Assembly: GCA_018673175.1 (NCBI GenBank)
Contig: JABHDF010000044.1
Span: 1 to 44,577, forward strand
DNA: 44,577 nt
Origin: Rhodobiaceae bacterium
GTDB taxonomy: Bacteria > Pseudomonadota > Alphaproteobacteria > RS24
Reading direction: 5' to 3'
Shown here: positions 1 to 10,716 of the stretch, one piece after another
Numbering within the stretch: the stretch's first letter is position 1
Layout: every line of letters starts with the position of its first letter
Program-made: the position numbers and the translations under genes
Notes under the pieces: model-generated
Seen by the model: the letters and a program-made list of their open reading frames with translations, nothing else
Database searches by the model: none
What the model was told of the DNA's origin: nothing

Positions 1-207
1 GGTCAGATAGGTCGCATTTTGGTCTACCATCTGGTCTACAATAGAAACCATGATTTATGCGCCTCAAGCAAATAGGCTTGAAGATACATGGCTTGGGCCG
101 TGAAACACGGCGCTTGAAATTTGAAAATGGTGCCCAGGAGATGGGTTGGCAGACCCGCTCGTAAAAGCGACGCCAACCGAGCTAAGCCGGTATCGTCAGC
201 CAAGTGG
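1..207. other. Left-edge intergenic stretch
   Basis: I see no convincing gene between the window edge and the end of the Rieske oxygenase gene. A minus-strand open frame at 36-266 overlaps the oxygenase coding end and resembles no family I know. The stretch carries the TGGTCTAC repeats at 20-41 and one of two AGCCA-TGGCT palindromes near 198-231. Confidence 0.5.
20..41. promoter_or_regulatory. Candidate GntR/FadR-type operator pair
   Basis: Two 10-mers, TGGTCTACCA at 20-29 and TGGTCTACAA at 32-41, repeat with a 12-bp period. Both fit the loose T-x-G-T-N2-A-C-x-A pattern of FadR-subfamily GntR operators, and the first is a perfect inverted repeat around a CT centre. The target gene would lie left of the window. 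The assignment rests on pattern alone. Confidence 0.3.
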
Positions 208-231
208 CTATAGGTACTCAGCCAAATGGCT
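198..231. repeat. Two phased short palindromes
   Basis: AGCCAAGTGGCT (198-209) and AGCCAAATGGCT (220-231) are near-identical inverted repeats whose starts lie 22 bp apart, about two helical turns. The first overlaps the stop codon of the Rieske oxygenase gene and the second is inside its last codons. They could be a protein-binding pair or weak terminator hairpins; no T-tract follows. Confidence 0.35.
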
Positions 232-1356
232 GTGTAGATTAACGATGGCTTTCTCAAAATACCCAAAGGTTAAATGCTCATTGGCAGGGCCATGCACGGT
301 TTCTTGAATGGCGCACGCGGCCGCAATATCTTCATCCAATCCTGTGGTGGTCACAAAATCCGCGTCGCGGTTGGCGTCTTCGAGCGAAATCTCATGCCCT
401 GGCGTTTGGCGATTGACCACCAAATAAGACACAATCCGCGTGCGCCCAGGCGACACGGGCTCCATGATCGATAAACTGGTGTGCTTGGAGAGAACCGAAA
501 CACTGGTGTTGGGAAACAGGTGATATAGCGACGTCATAGATCCATTGAGATGGCGTTCGCCAGGCGCAACATCGCGCAGTTTTTCCATCCGGCGGAACGG
601 AAAAATAATCCGTGAATTGGCCCCGACAGTTTCTACCAAATTAATATTATCCAACCCGAACGGGAAGAAGCTCTCTTTGTGCAGCGACTTAATGTGATAG
701 CCCTCTAAAGTTGTTTCAGTCAGCAACTTCCAGTTGGCGTCTTCTTCTCTTTGTGTGGTTCGAAACATTTCCTGCTCGTCGGAGAAAAAATCAAAGTGAT
801 TTTTCAACATAGACGGGTCTAAGTTTCCCTCTTGCTGCACGTAGACAATGCCGCCTTTTTCCATAGCCTCGACTTCAACAAGGCCGCTCTCGGCATTCTC
901 TACATCTGGAAAAGCCTCTGGCCCGGGAATGTTTTTCAACTGGCCTTCCAGATCATAAGTCCACGCATGATAGGGACAAACAAAGGCAGCCGAGCAGCCG
1001 CTCCCGCCCGCCACTTGCATGCCCCGATGGCGGCAAGCATTGAGAAAAGCCCGAACCTTTTTATCCTTGCCCCGTACCACCAAAAGCGGCGTGAGGGCTG
1101 CGGTTCGAGCTATATAACTGCCCTTTTTAGGCAAGGCGGCTGAGGGGCAAAAAGCCATTGGCAAGCGCCGCATGAGAGCTATTTCCGCGTCAAAATGCGC
1201 TTGGGAATGATAATGCGCCACCGGCTCGCGCCAGACCTTGTCGCCCAAATCTGTGGTGCCATTATCTAAGTGCTCAAAAATCCGGTCCACACTTTGCACA
1301 TCGTCTAAAAGCGGCGTATCGGCAGGCGGGTTGGCAAGAGAATGAATATGCGACAT
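208..1356 (-). CDS. Rieske [2Fe-2S] ring-hydroxylating oxygenase, alpha subunit
   Basis: This 382-residue protein has the two-domain layout of Rieske non-heme iron oxygenases, which use electrons from a reductase to hydroxylate or demethylate organic substrates. The Rieske cluster ligands are visible as C108-R-H110 and C127-P-Y-H130. The catalytic domain has NWK near 208-210, then the iron ligands H221 and H226 in an E-G-Y-H-x4-H motif; the acidic segment DEDIAAACAIQ near the C-terminus would supply the Asp ligand. Length is normal for the family. A GAAGGA ribosome binding site precedes the ATG. No reductase or ferredoxin gene is adjacent, so the electron donor is elsewhere. The fold is certain; the substrate cannot be read from sequence and could be aromatic or a quaternary amine. 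Confidence 0.9.
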   Translation of the reverse strand: MSHIHSLANPPADTPLLDDVQSVDRIFEHLDNGTTDLGDKVWREPVAHYHSQAHFDAEIALMRRLPMAFCPSAALPKKGSYIARTAALTPLLVVRGKDKKVRAFLNACRHRGMQVAGGSGCSAAFVCPYHAWTYDLEGQLKNIPGPEAFPDVENAESGLVEVEAMEKGGIVYVQQEGNLDPSMLKNHFDFFSDEQEMFRTTQREEDANWKLLTETTLEGYHIKSLHKESFFPFGLDNINLVETVGANSRIIFPFRRMEKLRDVAPGERHLNGSMTSLYHLFPNTSVSVLSKHTSLSIMEPVSPGRTRIVSYLVVNRQTPGHEISLEDANRDADFVTTTGLDEDIAAACAIQETVHGPANEHLTFGYFEKAIVNLHSHLAEYL

Positions 1357-1381
1357 GGGGCTTCCTTCAAAATGAATGTAT

Positions 1382-1396
1382 GGAAACTAGATTTCC
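1382..1396. promoter_or_regulatory. Imperfect palindrome upstream of the oxygenase gene
   Basis: GGAAACTAGATTTCC has perfect 5-bp arms (GGAAA/TTTCC) around a 5-bp centre. It sits 26-40 bp before the oxygenase start codon, where an operator or promoter element would be expected. No regulator is encoded beside it. Confidence 0.3.
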
Positions 1397-1426
1397 TGTA
1401 AACCAGATAAAAATCAACCCCACGAT

Positions 1427-1454
1427 GAAATGGAGGCGGCGAAATGGAGGCGGC
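1427..1454. repeat. 14-bp perfect tandem duplication
   Basis: The unit GAAATGGAGGCGGC occurs twice head to tail in the 102-bp gap between the oxygenase gene and the ABC-F gene, ending just before the ABC-F stop codon. It looks like a replication-slippage duplication. Confidence 0.8.
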
Positions 1455-1458
1455 GCGC

Positions 1459-3282
1459 TTAGCCTTGTGTGTCGAACCAGGCTTTTTCGGTTTCGCTAAT
1501 TTGCGTTTCCAATTTGGTATACTCGGCTAGAAGCTGTTCCATCTTGGCACGGTCGGCCATCGCGTCAGGCTGCGACATGGCCGCTTCCAACTCTGTCTTT
1601 TGAGCTGTGAATGTGGCGAGCTCGGTTTCTAATTTTTTCGCTTTATCCGGATCGGCCTTTGTTTCAGGCTTTGCTTTTTGCGTCTTCTTACTTTTGCGCG
1701 CATCGGCACGTTCTTTGCGGCGCTGCTCCATAATCAGACCGCGATAGGCTTCCAAATCGCCATCATAAGGCGCGACGCCCGCGTCTCTTACCAAATACAA
1801 ACGCTCGGCCACAGCTTCCACCAAGTGCGGATCATGGCTCACCAAAATCACGCAGCCCTCATAGCCATTCAAGGCTTCGATGAGGGCTTGGCGCGCATCG
1901 ATATCGAGGTGGTTGGTTGGCTCATCCAAAAGCATAATATGGGGCGCGTCATGGCTCATGATGCAAAATAAAAGCCGCGCTTTCTCGCCGCCAGACAGCT
2001 TTCTAATTTGTGTATCCGACTTGCCCTTATCAAAGCCAAATTTACCCAAAAGCGCGCGGCATTTGGCTTCCGGTATTTCGCCAATAGATCTGCGCATCGC
2101 CTCATAAGGCGTTGTCTCTTCGTCCAGCTCATCCGATTGATGCTGGGCAAAATACCCGATACGCAATTTGCTATTGCGGGTCACTTGGCCGGTCATGGCC
2201 GATAGATTGTCAGAAATGAGTTTCACTAAAGTCGACTTGCCATTGCCATTGGCGCCCAAAAGCGCCACGCGGTCGTCGCCTGCCAGGCCTATATTAATCT
2301 TGCGCAAAATCGGCTTGCCCGCCTCATAGCCCACATCGACATCATCCATGGTGATAATCGGCGAAGAAATTTGCTCGGGCTGGGGAAACTTAAACGAGGT
2401 CGAGCGTTCCGCAATCAGCGCATCGACCATGTCCATCCGCTCGATGGAGCGCAGCCGGCTTTGCGCCTGTTTGGCTTTACTGGCCTTGGCGCCAAAGCGG
2501 TCGACAAATTCCATCATCTTTTTCTTATGCGCCTGCTGCTTATCAAACAAAGCCTGATGGCCAAGCCGTTTTTGCGCATGGGCATTTTCAAACTGGTCGT
2601 AATTGCCCGTATAAAGCGTCAGCTTGAGCTGATCCAAATGGGCAATATGAGTGACCACTTTGTTCAGCGTCTCGCGGTCATGGCTGATGATGATGAACGT
2701 GTGCTCATAATTTTGCAGATAGGCTTCGAGCCACACAATCGCTTCGAAATCCAAATGGTTGGTCGGTTCATCAAGCAGCAGCAAATTGGGTTTGCGAAAC
2801 AAAGCCGCGGCCAGCGCCACGCGCATTTTCCAGCCGCCGGAAAAATCACTAATCGGCTGGCTTTGCTGCTCGGTGCTAAAGCCCAAACCCGACAGAATAA
2901 TGGCTGCCTGCGAGGGCGCTTCATAAGCATTGATATCGGCCAGGCGCATGTAAATATCCGACATGCGCTCGACATCAATATCGGTTTCCAGCTCGGCAAA
3001 CAGACTGGCGCGCTCGGTATCGGCGGCCAATACCACGTCGATTAAAGGCGTATCATCATCTGGAATATCTTGGCGCACCATGCCCATTTGCGTATTCGAC
3101 ATCATCGAAATATCGCCGCCGTCGAGTTGCAACTCATCGGCGATGAGCTTGAACAAAGTCGACTTGCCCGTCCCGTTCGGCCCGACAAGGCCGACATGAT
3201 GGCCAGCCGGTATCGACAAAGACGCCTGATCAAACAAGGCGCGGCCGGCAATCCGGTAGGTGATATTATTAATGTCTAGCAT
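1459..3282 (-). CDS. ABC-F family ATPase (YheS/Uup-like)
   Basis: A 607-residue cytosolic protein with two ABC ATPase domains and no membrane segment. Domain 1 has Walker A GPNGTGKST at about 34-42, an SGG-type signature and LLLLDEPTNHLD. Domain 2 has GANGNGKST, LSGGEKARL and MLLDEPTNHLD. Between them lies a charged linker rich in Lys, Arg and Gln, as in YheS-type ABC-F proteins that act at the ribosomal E site. The C-terminal 80 residues are a Lys/Glu-rich probable coiled coil. ABC-F proteins modulate translation; some give antibiotic resistance, but the linker here is of ordinary housekeeping type. The gene stands alone, with recQ ending about 90 bp upstream on the same strand. The family is certain; the specific role is not. 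Confidence 0.92.
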   Translation of the reverse strand: MLDINNITYRIAGRALFDQASLSIPAGHHVGLVGPNGTGKSTLFKLIADELQLDGGDISMMSNTQMGMVRQDIPDDDTPLIDVVLAADTERASLFAELETDIDVERMSDIYMRLADINAYEAPSQAAIILSGLGFSTEQQSQPISDFSGGWKMRVALAAALFRKPNLLLLDEPTNHLDFEAIVWLEAYLQNYEHTFIIISHDRETLNKVVTHIAHLDQLKLTLYTGNYDQFENAHAQKRLGHQALFDKQQAHKKKMMEFVDRFGAKASKAKQAQSRLRSIERMDMVDALIAERSTSFKFPQPEQISSPIITMDDVDVGYEAGKPILRKINIGLAGDDRVALLGANGNGKSTLVKLISDNLSAMTGQVTRNSKLRIGYFAQHQSDELDEETTPYEAMRRSIGEIPEAKCRALLGKFGFDKGKSDTQIRKLSGGEKARLLFCIMSHDAPHIMLLDEPTNHLDIDARQALIEALNGYEGCVILVSHDPHLVEAVAERLYLVRDAGVAPYDGDLEAYRGLIMEQRRKERADARKSKKTQKAKPETKADPDKAKKLETELATFTAQKTELEAAMSQPDAMADRAKMEQLLAEYTKLETQISETEKAWFDTQG

Positions 3283-3372
3283 AGGAGGGGCTTAATTCAC
3301 TTCGAGGGGTTCAAGATGTGCGCGAATATGGCCAAACATGCCCGCCGCGACAAGCGGTTTATTAGCGTGGCC

Positions 3373-5217
3373 TCATCCGCCGTGTTTATGGGCCGAAACA
3401 TAAAGCTCGATGGCGCTCGAAAACGCCTCGAAATAGCGGTCGAGTTTTTTCGGACCAACGCCGTTAATCTCTTCGAACTGAGCTCTGGTTTTGGGTTTGA
3501 GCGTGGCAAATTCTTTCAGAGCACTATCGTGGAACACAGCATAAGCAGGAATATTTTTCTCCTGGGCTATTTCCAGCCGCACGGCTTTCAAAGCTTGAAA
3601 CAGTTTATCGTCAGCCCCCTCAAGAGTGGTGGTTTTTTTGCCCGAGCCCTGCGATGACCCACGAGAAGAAGAGCTGGTTTTAGAAGCCTTGGGCGTTTTC
3701 GCCATAAAGGCTGTTTTACCGGCATTTATTTGCGCCCCTATTTCGGTAATTTCTAAGGCGCCATATCTGGCCAAATTGGCCCGCACCGCACCCAAAGCAA
3801 TGAGCTGGCGCATCCAACTTTGCATAAACGGTTTGGGGTCGTCGGCCAGCGCACCAAAGCACGCCAAATCTTGATGATTGCGCTGGCGTATTTTGGCATT
3901 TTGCGCGCCCTTCAAAACATCGAGAATATGCGCTTGGCCAAAAAACTGTCCGGTCTGGTCGATGGCCGAAAAAATCGCCTGCGCTTTGGCGCTATAATCT
4001 TCCACCACGGGCGGGTCGAGGCAGTTATCGCAATTGCCGCACGGTGTGGAGCTTTCGTCGAAGTAAGTCAAAATAGACATGCGGCGGCACGTCGTCGCCT
4101 CGCAATAGCCGATGAGCGCTTCGAGGCGTTTATATTCGAGCAATTTAAAATCGCCCTCACCTTCGCCATCAAAAATCATGTTTTGGCGTTTGATGAAATC
4201 TTGCATCGAGTAAAATAAAATCGTCTCCGCCGGTTCGCCATCGCGCCCCGCACGACCAATCTCTTGGTAAAATGCCTCCATCGAGCTGGGCAGGCTGGCA
4301 TGAACCACAAAGCGAATGTCGGGCTTATCGATGCCCATGCCAAAGGCAATGGTCGCCACCATGATGAGCCCATCTTCGGTCATAAAGCGGTTTTGCGCCT
4401 CGCGGCGATAGTCGCCATCTTTGCCCGCATGATAGGCCAAAGCCGGAAACCCTTTGGCACTTAATACAGCGGCAATCTCATCGGTATCTTTGCGCGACAG
4501 GCAATAGACGATGCCGCTTTGGCCGCGCTTGGGCTCTAATAAATCCACCAGTCGGTCTTTGAGTTTTTCTTTCGGCAAAACCGCCAGAGATAAATTGGGA
4601 CGGTCAAACCCTTTGAGAAAAACCCGACAATTTTCATCCGACAGTTTTTGTACAATGTCTTGGCGCGTGGCTTCATCTGCGGTGGCTGTGAAGGCGGCAA
4701 TCTGCGCGTCGGGAAACAGCGTTTTCAATTGCGATAGCGCCTCATATTCTGGGCGGAACGCGGCTCCCCATTTGGAAATACAATGCGCCTCATCGACCAC
4801 AAACATGCCGACGGATTGCTGTTTTAACGCCTCCAACATGCGCGGCTGCATCAACCGCTCGGGGCTCATATATAAAAGTTGTGGGCCAGGACTGGCAAAA
4901 GTAAGCCACTGGTCGGCGTTCTCATCATAGCTTTGGTGCGAATGAATTTTGCTCGCCGCAACGCCGTTCTGGCGCAAGGCTGCCACTTGGTCATCCATCA
5001 AAGCCACCAAAGGCGAGACAATAATAGTTTTGCGGTCCGACAAAATGGCCGGAAGCTGATAGCACAAAGACTTGCCCGCACCCGTCGGCATCACCACAAA
5101 GGCATCGTCCCCGTGCAGCAACGTCTCGACGATTTCCAACTGGCCTTCACGAAAATGGTCATAGCCAAAAGTCGTTTTCAGGGAGGCAAGAAGCTCAGGT
5201 TCGGAAATCTGCATCAT
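3373..5217 (-). CDS. recQ: ATP-dependent DNA helicase RecQ
   Basis: This 614-residue protein matches the length of E. coli RecQ (about 610). RecQ unwinds DNA 3'-5' and acts in recombination and stalled-fork repair. Visible parts in order: Walker A MPTGAGKSLCYQLP near 43-56; the DEAH box VVDEAHCISKWG near 140-151; helicase motif VI with QEIGRAGRDG; the zinc-binding cysteines ending in CGNCDNC; a winged-helix region; a Ser/Gly-rich linker; and a C-terminal HRDC domain containing INGVGPKKLDRY. Two adjacent ATG codons (5217 and 5214) could start it, and neither has a clear Shine-Dalgarno sequence, so translation may be weak. Confidence 0.95.
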   Translation of the reverse strand: MMQISEPELLASLKTTFGYDHFREGQLEIVETLLHGDDAFVVMPTGAGKSLCYQLPAILSDRKTIIVSPLVALMDDQVAALRQNGVAASKIHSHQSYDENADQWLTFASPGPQLLYMSPERLMQPRMLEALKQQSVGMFVVDEAHCISKWGAAFRPEYEALSQLKTLFPDAQIAAFTATADEATRQDIVQKLSDENCRVFLKGFDRPNLSLAVLPKEKLKDRLVDLLEPKRGQSGIVYCLSRKDTDEIAAVLSAKGFPALAYHAGKDGDYRREAQNRFMTEDGLIMVATIAFGMGIDKPDIRFVVHASLPSSMEAFYQEIGRAGRDGEPAETILFYSMQDFIKRQNMIFDGEGEGDFKLLEYKRLEALIGYCEATTCRRMSILTYFDESSTPCGNCDNCLDPPVVEDYSAKAQAIFSAIDQTGQFFGQAHILDVLKGAQNAKIRQRNHQDLACFGALADDPKPFMQSWMRQLIALGAVRANLARYGALEITEIGAQINAGKTAFMAKTPKASKTSSSSRGSSQGSGKKTTTLEGADDKLFQALKAVRLEIAQEKNIPAYAVFHDSALKEFATLKPKTRAQFEEINGVGPKKLDRYFEAFSSAIELYVSAHKHGG

Positions 5218-5313
5218 AAATAAAAGGGCTCATAAAACGAAAATATAGCTCCTTAAGTGCCACTCCTTTTCGCCATTGTCGAGGTGGAATTTGCAAGCCC
5301 CCTCCTGCGCCAA

Positions 5314-5344
5314 GCGGCTGCCGCCTTAACGCTCAAAGCGTTAA
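5314..5344. terminator. Tandem hairpins downstream of katG
   Basis: TTAACGCT-CAA-AGCGTTAA at 5326-5344 is a perfect 8-bp stem with a 3-nt loop, and GCGGC-T-GCCGC lies at 5314-5324. They sit about 37 bp after the katG stop codon on the minus strand. There is no T-tract, so this is either a factor-dependent terminator, an mRNA 3'-end stabiliser or a protein site. Confidence 0.4.
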
Positions 5345-5380
5345 AACGACAGCCCACCGTATTGCAGCAGATATCCAAAC

Positions 5381-7983
<2,603 letters not shown>

Positions 7984-7989
7984 TCAAAA

Positions 7990-8017
7990 ACTATACAAAG
8001 TCTAGAAAATAACACAA
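7990..8017 (-). promoter_or_regulatory. Predicted promoter and operator of fur-like/katG, possibly leaderless
   Basis: Read on the minus strand, TTGTGT (8017-8012), a 16-bp spacer and TATAGT (7995-7990) form a sigma-70-like promoter. Transcription would begin about 7 bp later, at or next to the ATG at 7983, giving a leaderless mRNA; indeed no Shine-Dalgarno is present. A 15-bp imperfect palindrome, CTATACAAAGTCTAG (7991-8005), with 5 of 7 arm positions paired, covers the -10 region as a Fur-family operator would. Confidence 0.45.
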
Positions 8018-8065
8018 TACATTTTTATAAATAAATGGCCGCGAGGATATCTCTATGGTTTTTCC

Positions 8066-9274
8066 CTAGAAGCAATTTCCGTTCAGGGGTTTTCCTGCAT
8101 GCGCGGCCGCAACGAAAGCGGTTGAGTGTTCCAGCGAGCGGTTCAAAGTGCTCAGGTGGTCTTCGTCGGCATAGACTTGCGCTTGCACTTTCGAGCCCGC
8201 CTGACACGCCCGCTTGACCAAAACCGCCTGCATACGCAAAGGCGTGTCGCGGTCTTTGGCGCCCGACCCAATAAACACCGGCACGTCTAATTTCAGCCGC
8301 GGATATTGCATTACCTTATAGGCTTTCAAAAGCCCCGCATTGGGCGAGCGGTCAAAGCTCGTGTCATAGGTAAGGCCGGCTTGGGTAATTTTTTTGCGCA
8401 TATCGCGATTGCAAATCGTCGCCACCTCGCGCGCAATCGGCTGCGCGCGCGGGCTCAAATAATCATCCATGTCAAAATCTGCATCGATGAGTTGCACCAA
8501 AGTCAGGGCCAGAAAATTATACCCTAGCTGCGGGTCGACCACATCATTGGGCCGCGCCGCCCGCACAGCCATCAGAGCTTTGGGCGTGAAAAAAGGAATG
8601 CCCGTTGCTACCACACCGCGAATGTCGACCTCGGGTGCATAGGTTTGGCCGTGTCCGGCGGTCGCAAAAGCGGCCGCTGCCCCTTGCGATTGACCCAATA
8701 AAACCACGCGCTTAGAAAGCGGAAATTCTGCCCCTTGCACGGCGCGGATGACATCTAGGTTGCTGAAGGCGGCTGGGCGCGTCGCCAAATAAGGATGCGT
8801 GCCGCGCGTGCCCAATCCCTGATAATCAGAGGCCACAATCGCATAGCCTTGGGCTAGCCAATGGTTCAAATGCTCTTGGTGAAACGCCACATAGCCCGTC
8901 CAACTTGGCGCACACCGATCGGCGATACCCACTGTGCCATGCGACCATAGCAGCAGCGGCCAACCGCCTTTGGGCGGGGTTCCCTTCGGCAAAAACAAAG
9001 CGCCCGAAACAACCTCTGGCGATTTACCGTCCAGCCCGCTGGTCGAGGCATAGAGCAGCCGCAAGTTGCGTGCCGCACCAGACAGCGATTGCTGGCGCGT
9101 TAGCGGTTCTTGGCGCAACAGCGTGCCGGCTTGGGCGCGGGGTAAATCATCGGCCTGATAAAAAGACGATACTCCTCCATCGCCTAGCCCATAGGGACTG
9201 ACACTTTTGGGGCCACAGGCGGTTAGAAAAACCGTGCTTAAAAGCAAAGAGATAAAAATTCTATGTTTGGTCAT
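8066..9274 (-). CDS. Secreted lipase-like alpha/beta hydrolase, lipoprotein
   Basis: A 402-residue exported protein. The N-terminus is a lipoprotein signal peptide with lipobox LTAC, placing the lipidated cysteine at residue 20. The mature part is an alpha/beta hydrolase resembling the secretory-lipase family (PF03583 type): a nucleophile elbow GQSQG with S196, a late acidic residue in AKDRDTP, and a histidine in DEDHLS complete a plausible triad. It probably hydrolyses lipid or other esters at the cell envelope; the substrate is unknown. The gene is divergent from RNase D across 183 bp and ends 82 bp before the fur-like start without an obvious link to it. Confidence 0.85.
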   Translation of the reverse strand: MTKHRIFISLLLSTVFLTACGPKSVSPYGLGDGGVSSFYQADDLPRAQAGTLLRQEPLTRQQSLSGAARNLRLLYASTSGLDGKSPEVVSGALFLPKGTPPKGGWPLLLWSHGTVGIADRCAPSWTGYVAFHQEHLNHWLAQGYAIVASDYQGLGTRGTHPYLATRPAAFSNLDVIRAVQGAEFPLSKRVVLLGQSQGAAAAFATAGHGQTYAPEVDIRGVVATGIPFFTPKALMAVRAARPNDVVDPQLGYNFLALTLVQLIDADFDMDDYLSPRAQPIAREVATICNRDMRKKITQAGLTYDTSFDRSPNAGLLKAYKVMQYPRLKLDVPVFIGSGAKDRDTPLRMQAVLVKRACQAGSKVQAQVYADEDHLSTLNRSLEHSTAFVAAAHAGKPLNGNCF

Positions 9275-9413
9275 GTCGCGACCCTAGCTTTAATCGGGCG
9301 GCTTTCCAATAGCAGAAGCCTTCACAAGACAAGAGTTTCCAAACTCTCTAAGGCGCAAAGAGTCGCGGCCGCAGACCGCCTTTTGACCATCGTTCTTCTT
9401 GCTAAACGAGCGC

Positions 9414-9442
9414 TTGGGTGGCAGGTTAGCGCCAGATATAAA
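9414..9442 (+). promoter_or_regulatory. Sigma-70-like promoter of rnd/lpt genes
   Basis: TTGGGT (9414-9419), a 17-bp spacer and TATAAA (9437-9442) form a good sigma-70-like promoter about 20 bp upstream of the RNase D start. It lies in the divergent gap between the lipase gene and rnd. Confidence 0.55.
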
Positions 9443-9463
9443 TGAGTTTCGGAGAAAATGACT

Positions 9464-10093
9464 ATGGCCATTCACTTGCACAAAAATGACTTGCCCGACG
9501 GCGTCACCTTTACGGGTTCCATTGCTGTCGATACAGAGACCCTGGGGCTTAAGCCCTCGCGCGATCGTCTGTGTCTGGTGCAATTGTCGCAAGGCGATGG
9601 CGAAGTGCATATCGTGCAATTCGAGCCCGAGAGCGAACATAATAAAGACCCCTATGAGGCGCCCAATTTGAAAGCCGTATTGAACGACCGCCAATTGGTG
9701 AAAATTTTCCATTTCGCGCGTTTCGATTTGGCCACCATCGCGCAATATTTGGGCGTTCATGCCGCCCCGCTTTGGTGCACGAAAATCGCTTCGAAATTGG
9801 TCCGCACCTATACCGACCGCCATGGACTGAAAGATTTATGCCGCGAATTGCTGCAAGTCGATCTTTCCAAAGCCCAGCAAAGCTCCGATTGGGGCGCGCC
9901 TGATATTTCCGATGCGCAGCTCAATTATGCTGCCTCCGATGTGCTGCATTTGCACGCCCTGAAAGACAAGCTGGAAACCATGCTCGACCGCGAAGGCCGC
10001 CGCCCGATGGCGGAAGCCTGCTTTGATTTCGTATTGGTTCGCTCGGCGATGGATTTGGCCGGCTGGGAAGATATTGATATTTTCTCTCATTAA
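9464..10093 (+). CDS. rnd: Ribonuclease D, exonuclease domain only
   Basis: A 3'-5' exoribonuclease of the DEDDy superfamily, used in RNA maturation and turnover. All active-site residues are visible: D23 and E25 in VDTETLGL, D88 in FHFARFDL, and Y155 with D159 in NYAASDV. At 209 residues it is much shorter than E. coli RNase D (about 370) and has no HRDC domains; this short form is common in alphaproteobacteria. I place the start at 9464 because GGAG at 9451-9454 is well spaced from it; an ATG at 9458 is also possible but too close. It precedes lptC by 14 bp and likely shares its transcript. Confidence 0.92.
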   Translation: MAIHLHKNDLPDGVTFTGSIAVDTETLGLKPSRDRLCLVQLSQGDGEVHIVQFEPESEHNKDPYEAPNLKAVLNDRQLVKIFHFARFDLATIAQYLGVHAAPLWCTKIASKLVRTYTDRHGLKDLCRELLQVDLSKAQQSSDWGAPDISDAQLNYAASDVLHLHALKDKLETMLDREGRRPMAEACFDFVLVRSAMDLAGWEDIDIFSH

Positions 10094-10107
10094 GGGCAGT
10101 TTGGCTT

Positions 10108-10716
10108 ATGGCCGATAATCCCGAGACCCATTCTAGGCGCGTCGCCCGCTTGCGCAAACTTTTGCCAGCGCTGGCGCTCGTCGCTTGCCTGGCGCTGGTG
10201 TTTGGCGCGGCGCCCGATATCGGCCAAATATTGGGGTCAAAAAGGTCTGACCAACTTCGCAATGCGCTCGGGGGGTTAGCTATTTCCGACCCGGTTTTTG
10301 AAGGCAATCTCTCCGACGACGGACGCACTTATCGGATGACAGCCAAAAGTGGTACGCGCAACTCGGATGCGCGCATTGAACTCAAAACACTCTCACTCAA
10401 CGTCTCCCCCGCCCCGAACGGCACGCGCCAAAGCTTCACCCTAAACGCCGACAGAGCCGAGCTGGACGTGGGGAAACAAACCGCCCAATTTCAGGGCAAT
10501 ATTGAAATCGACGACAGCCTCGGGGCCAGCCTGAGCGCGCAAAGCTTAACGGCCGATTTGGCGCAAGGGGTGCTTTACGCCCCCCAAGGCATCACCATGC
10601 AAACCCCCAGCGGCACCCTTGAAGCCCGGACCTTGCGCGCCGACACGAAAAGCCAAATTTATGTTTTTGAGAAAGCGCAGTTGCGCCTCGCCCCCCAAGG
10701 GGAGGCCAAGCCATGA
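10108..10716 (+). CDS. lptC: LPS export protein LptC
   Basis: LptC is a single-span inner-membrane protein that passes lipopolysaccharide from the LptB2FG transporter to LptA in the periplasm. This 202-residue protein starts with a short basic cytoplasmic stretch, then one hydrophobic segment at about residues 14-34 (LLPALALVACLALVFG), then a beta-rich periplasmic domain with LptC/OstA-like repeats (FQGNIEIDD, MQTPSGTLEARTL). Similarity in this family is low, so the call leans on position between rnd and lptA and on topology. The stop codon overlaps the lptA start by 4 bp, indicating translational coupling. Confidence 0.85.
   Translation: MADNPETHSRRVARLRKLLPALALVACLALVFGAAPDIGQILGSKRSDQLRNALGGLAISDPVFEGNLSDDGRTYRMTAKSGTRNSDARIELKTLSLNVSPAPNGTRQSFTLNADRAELDVGKQTAQFQGNIEIDDSLGASLSAQSLTADLAQGVLYAPQGITMQTPSGTLEARTLRADTKSQIYVFEKAQLRLAPQGEAKP

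Noticed and set aside
36-266. Open frame on the minus strand left of the Rieske gene
   Set aside because: It overlaps the oxygenase coding end, resembles no family, and has no ribosome binding site.
9290-9823. 177-residue minus-strand open frame
   Set aside because: It is antisense to rnd and the divergent promoter region; the rnd frame has all catalytic motifs.
9464-10093. RNase D as a broken gene because HRDC domains are missing
   Set aside because: The exonuclease domain is complete, the stop is followed by a normal lptC start, and short forms are common in the class.
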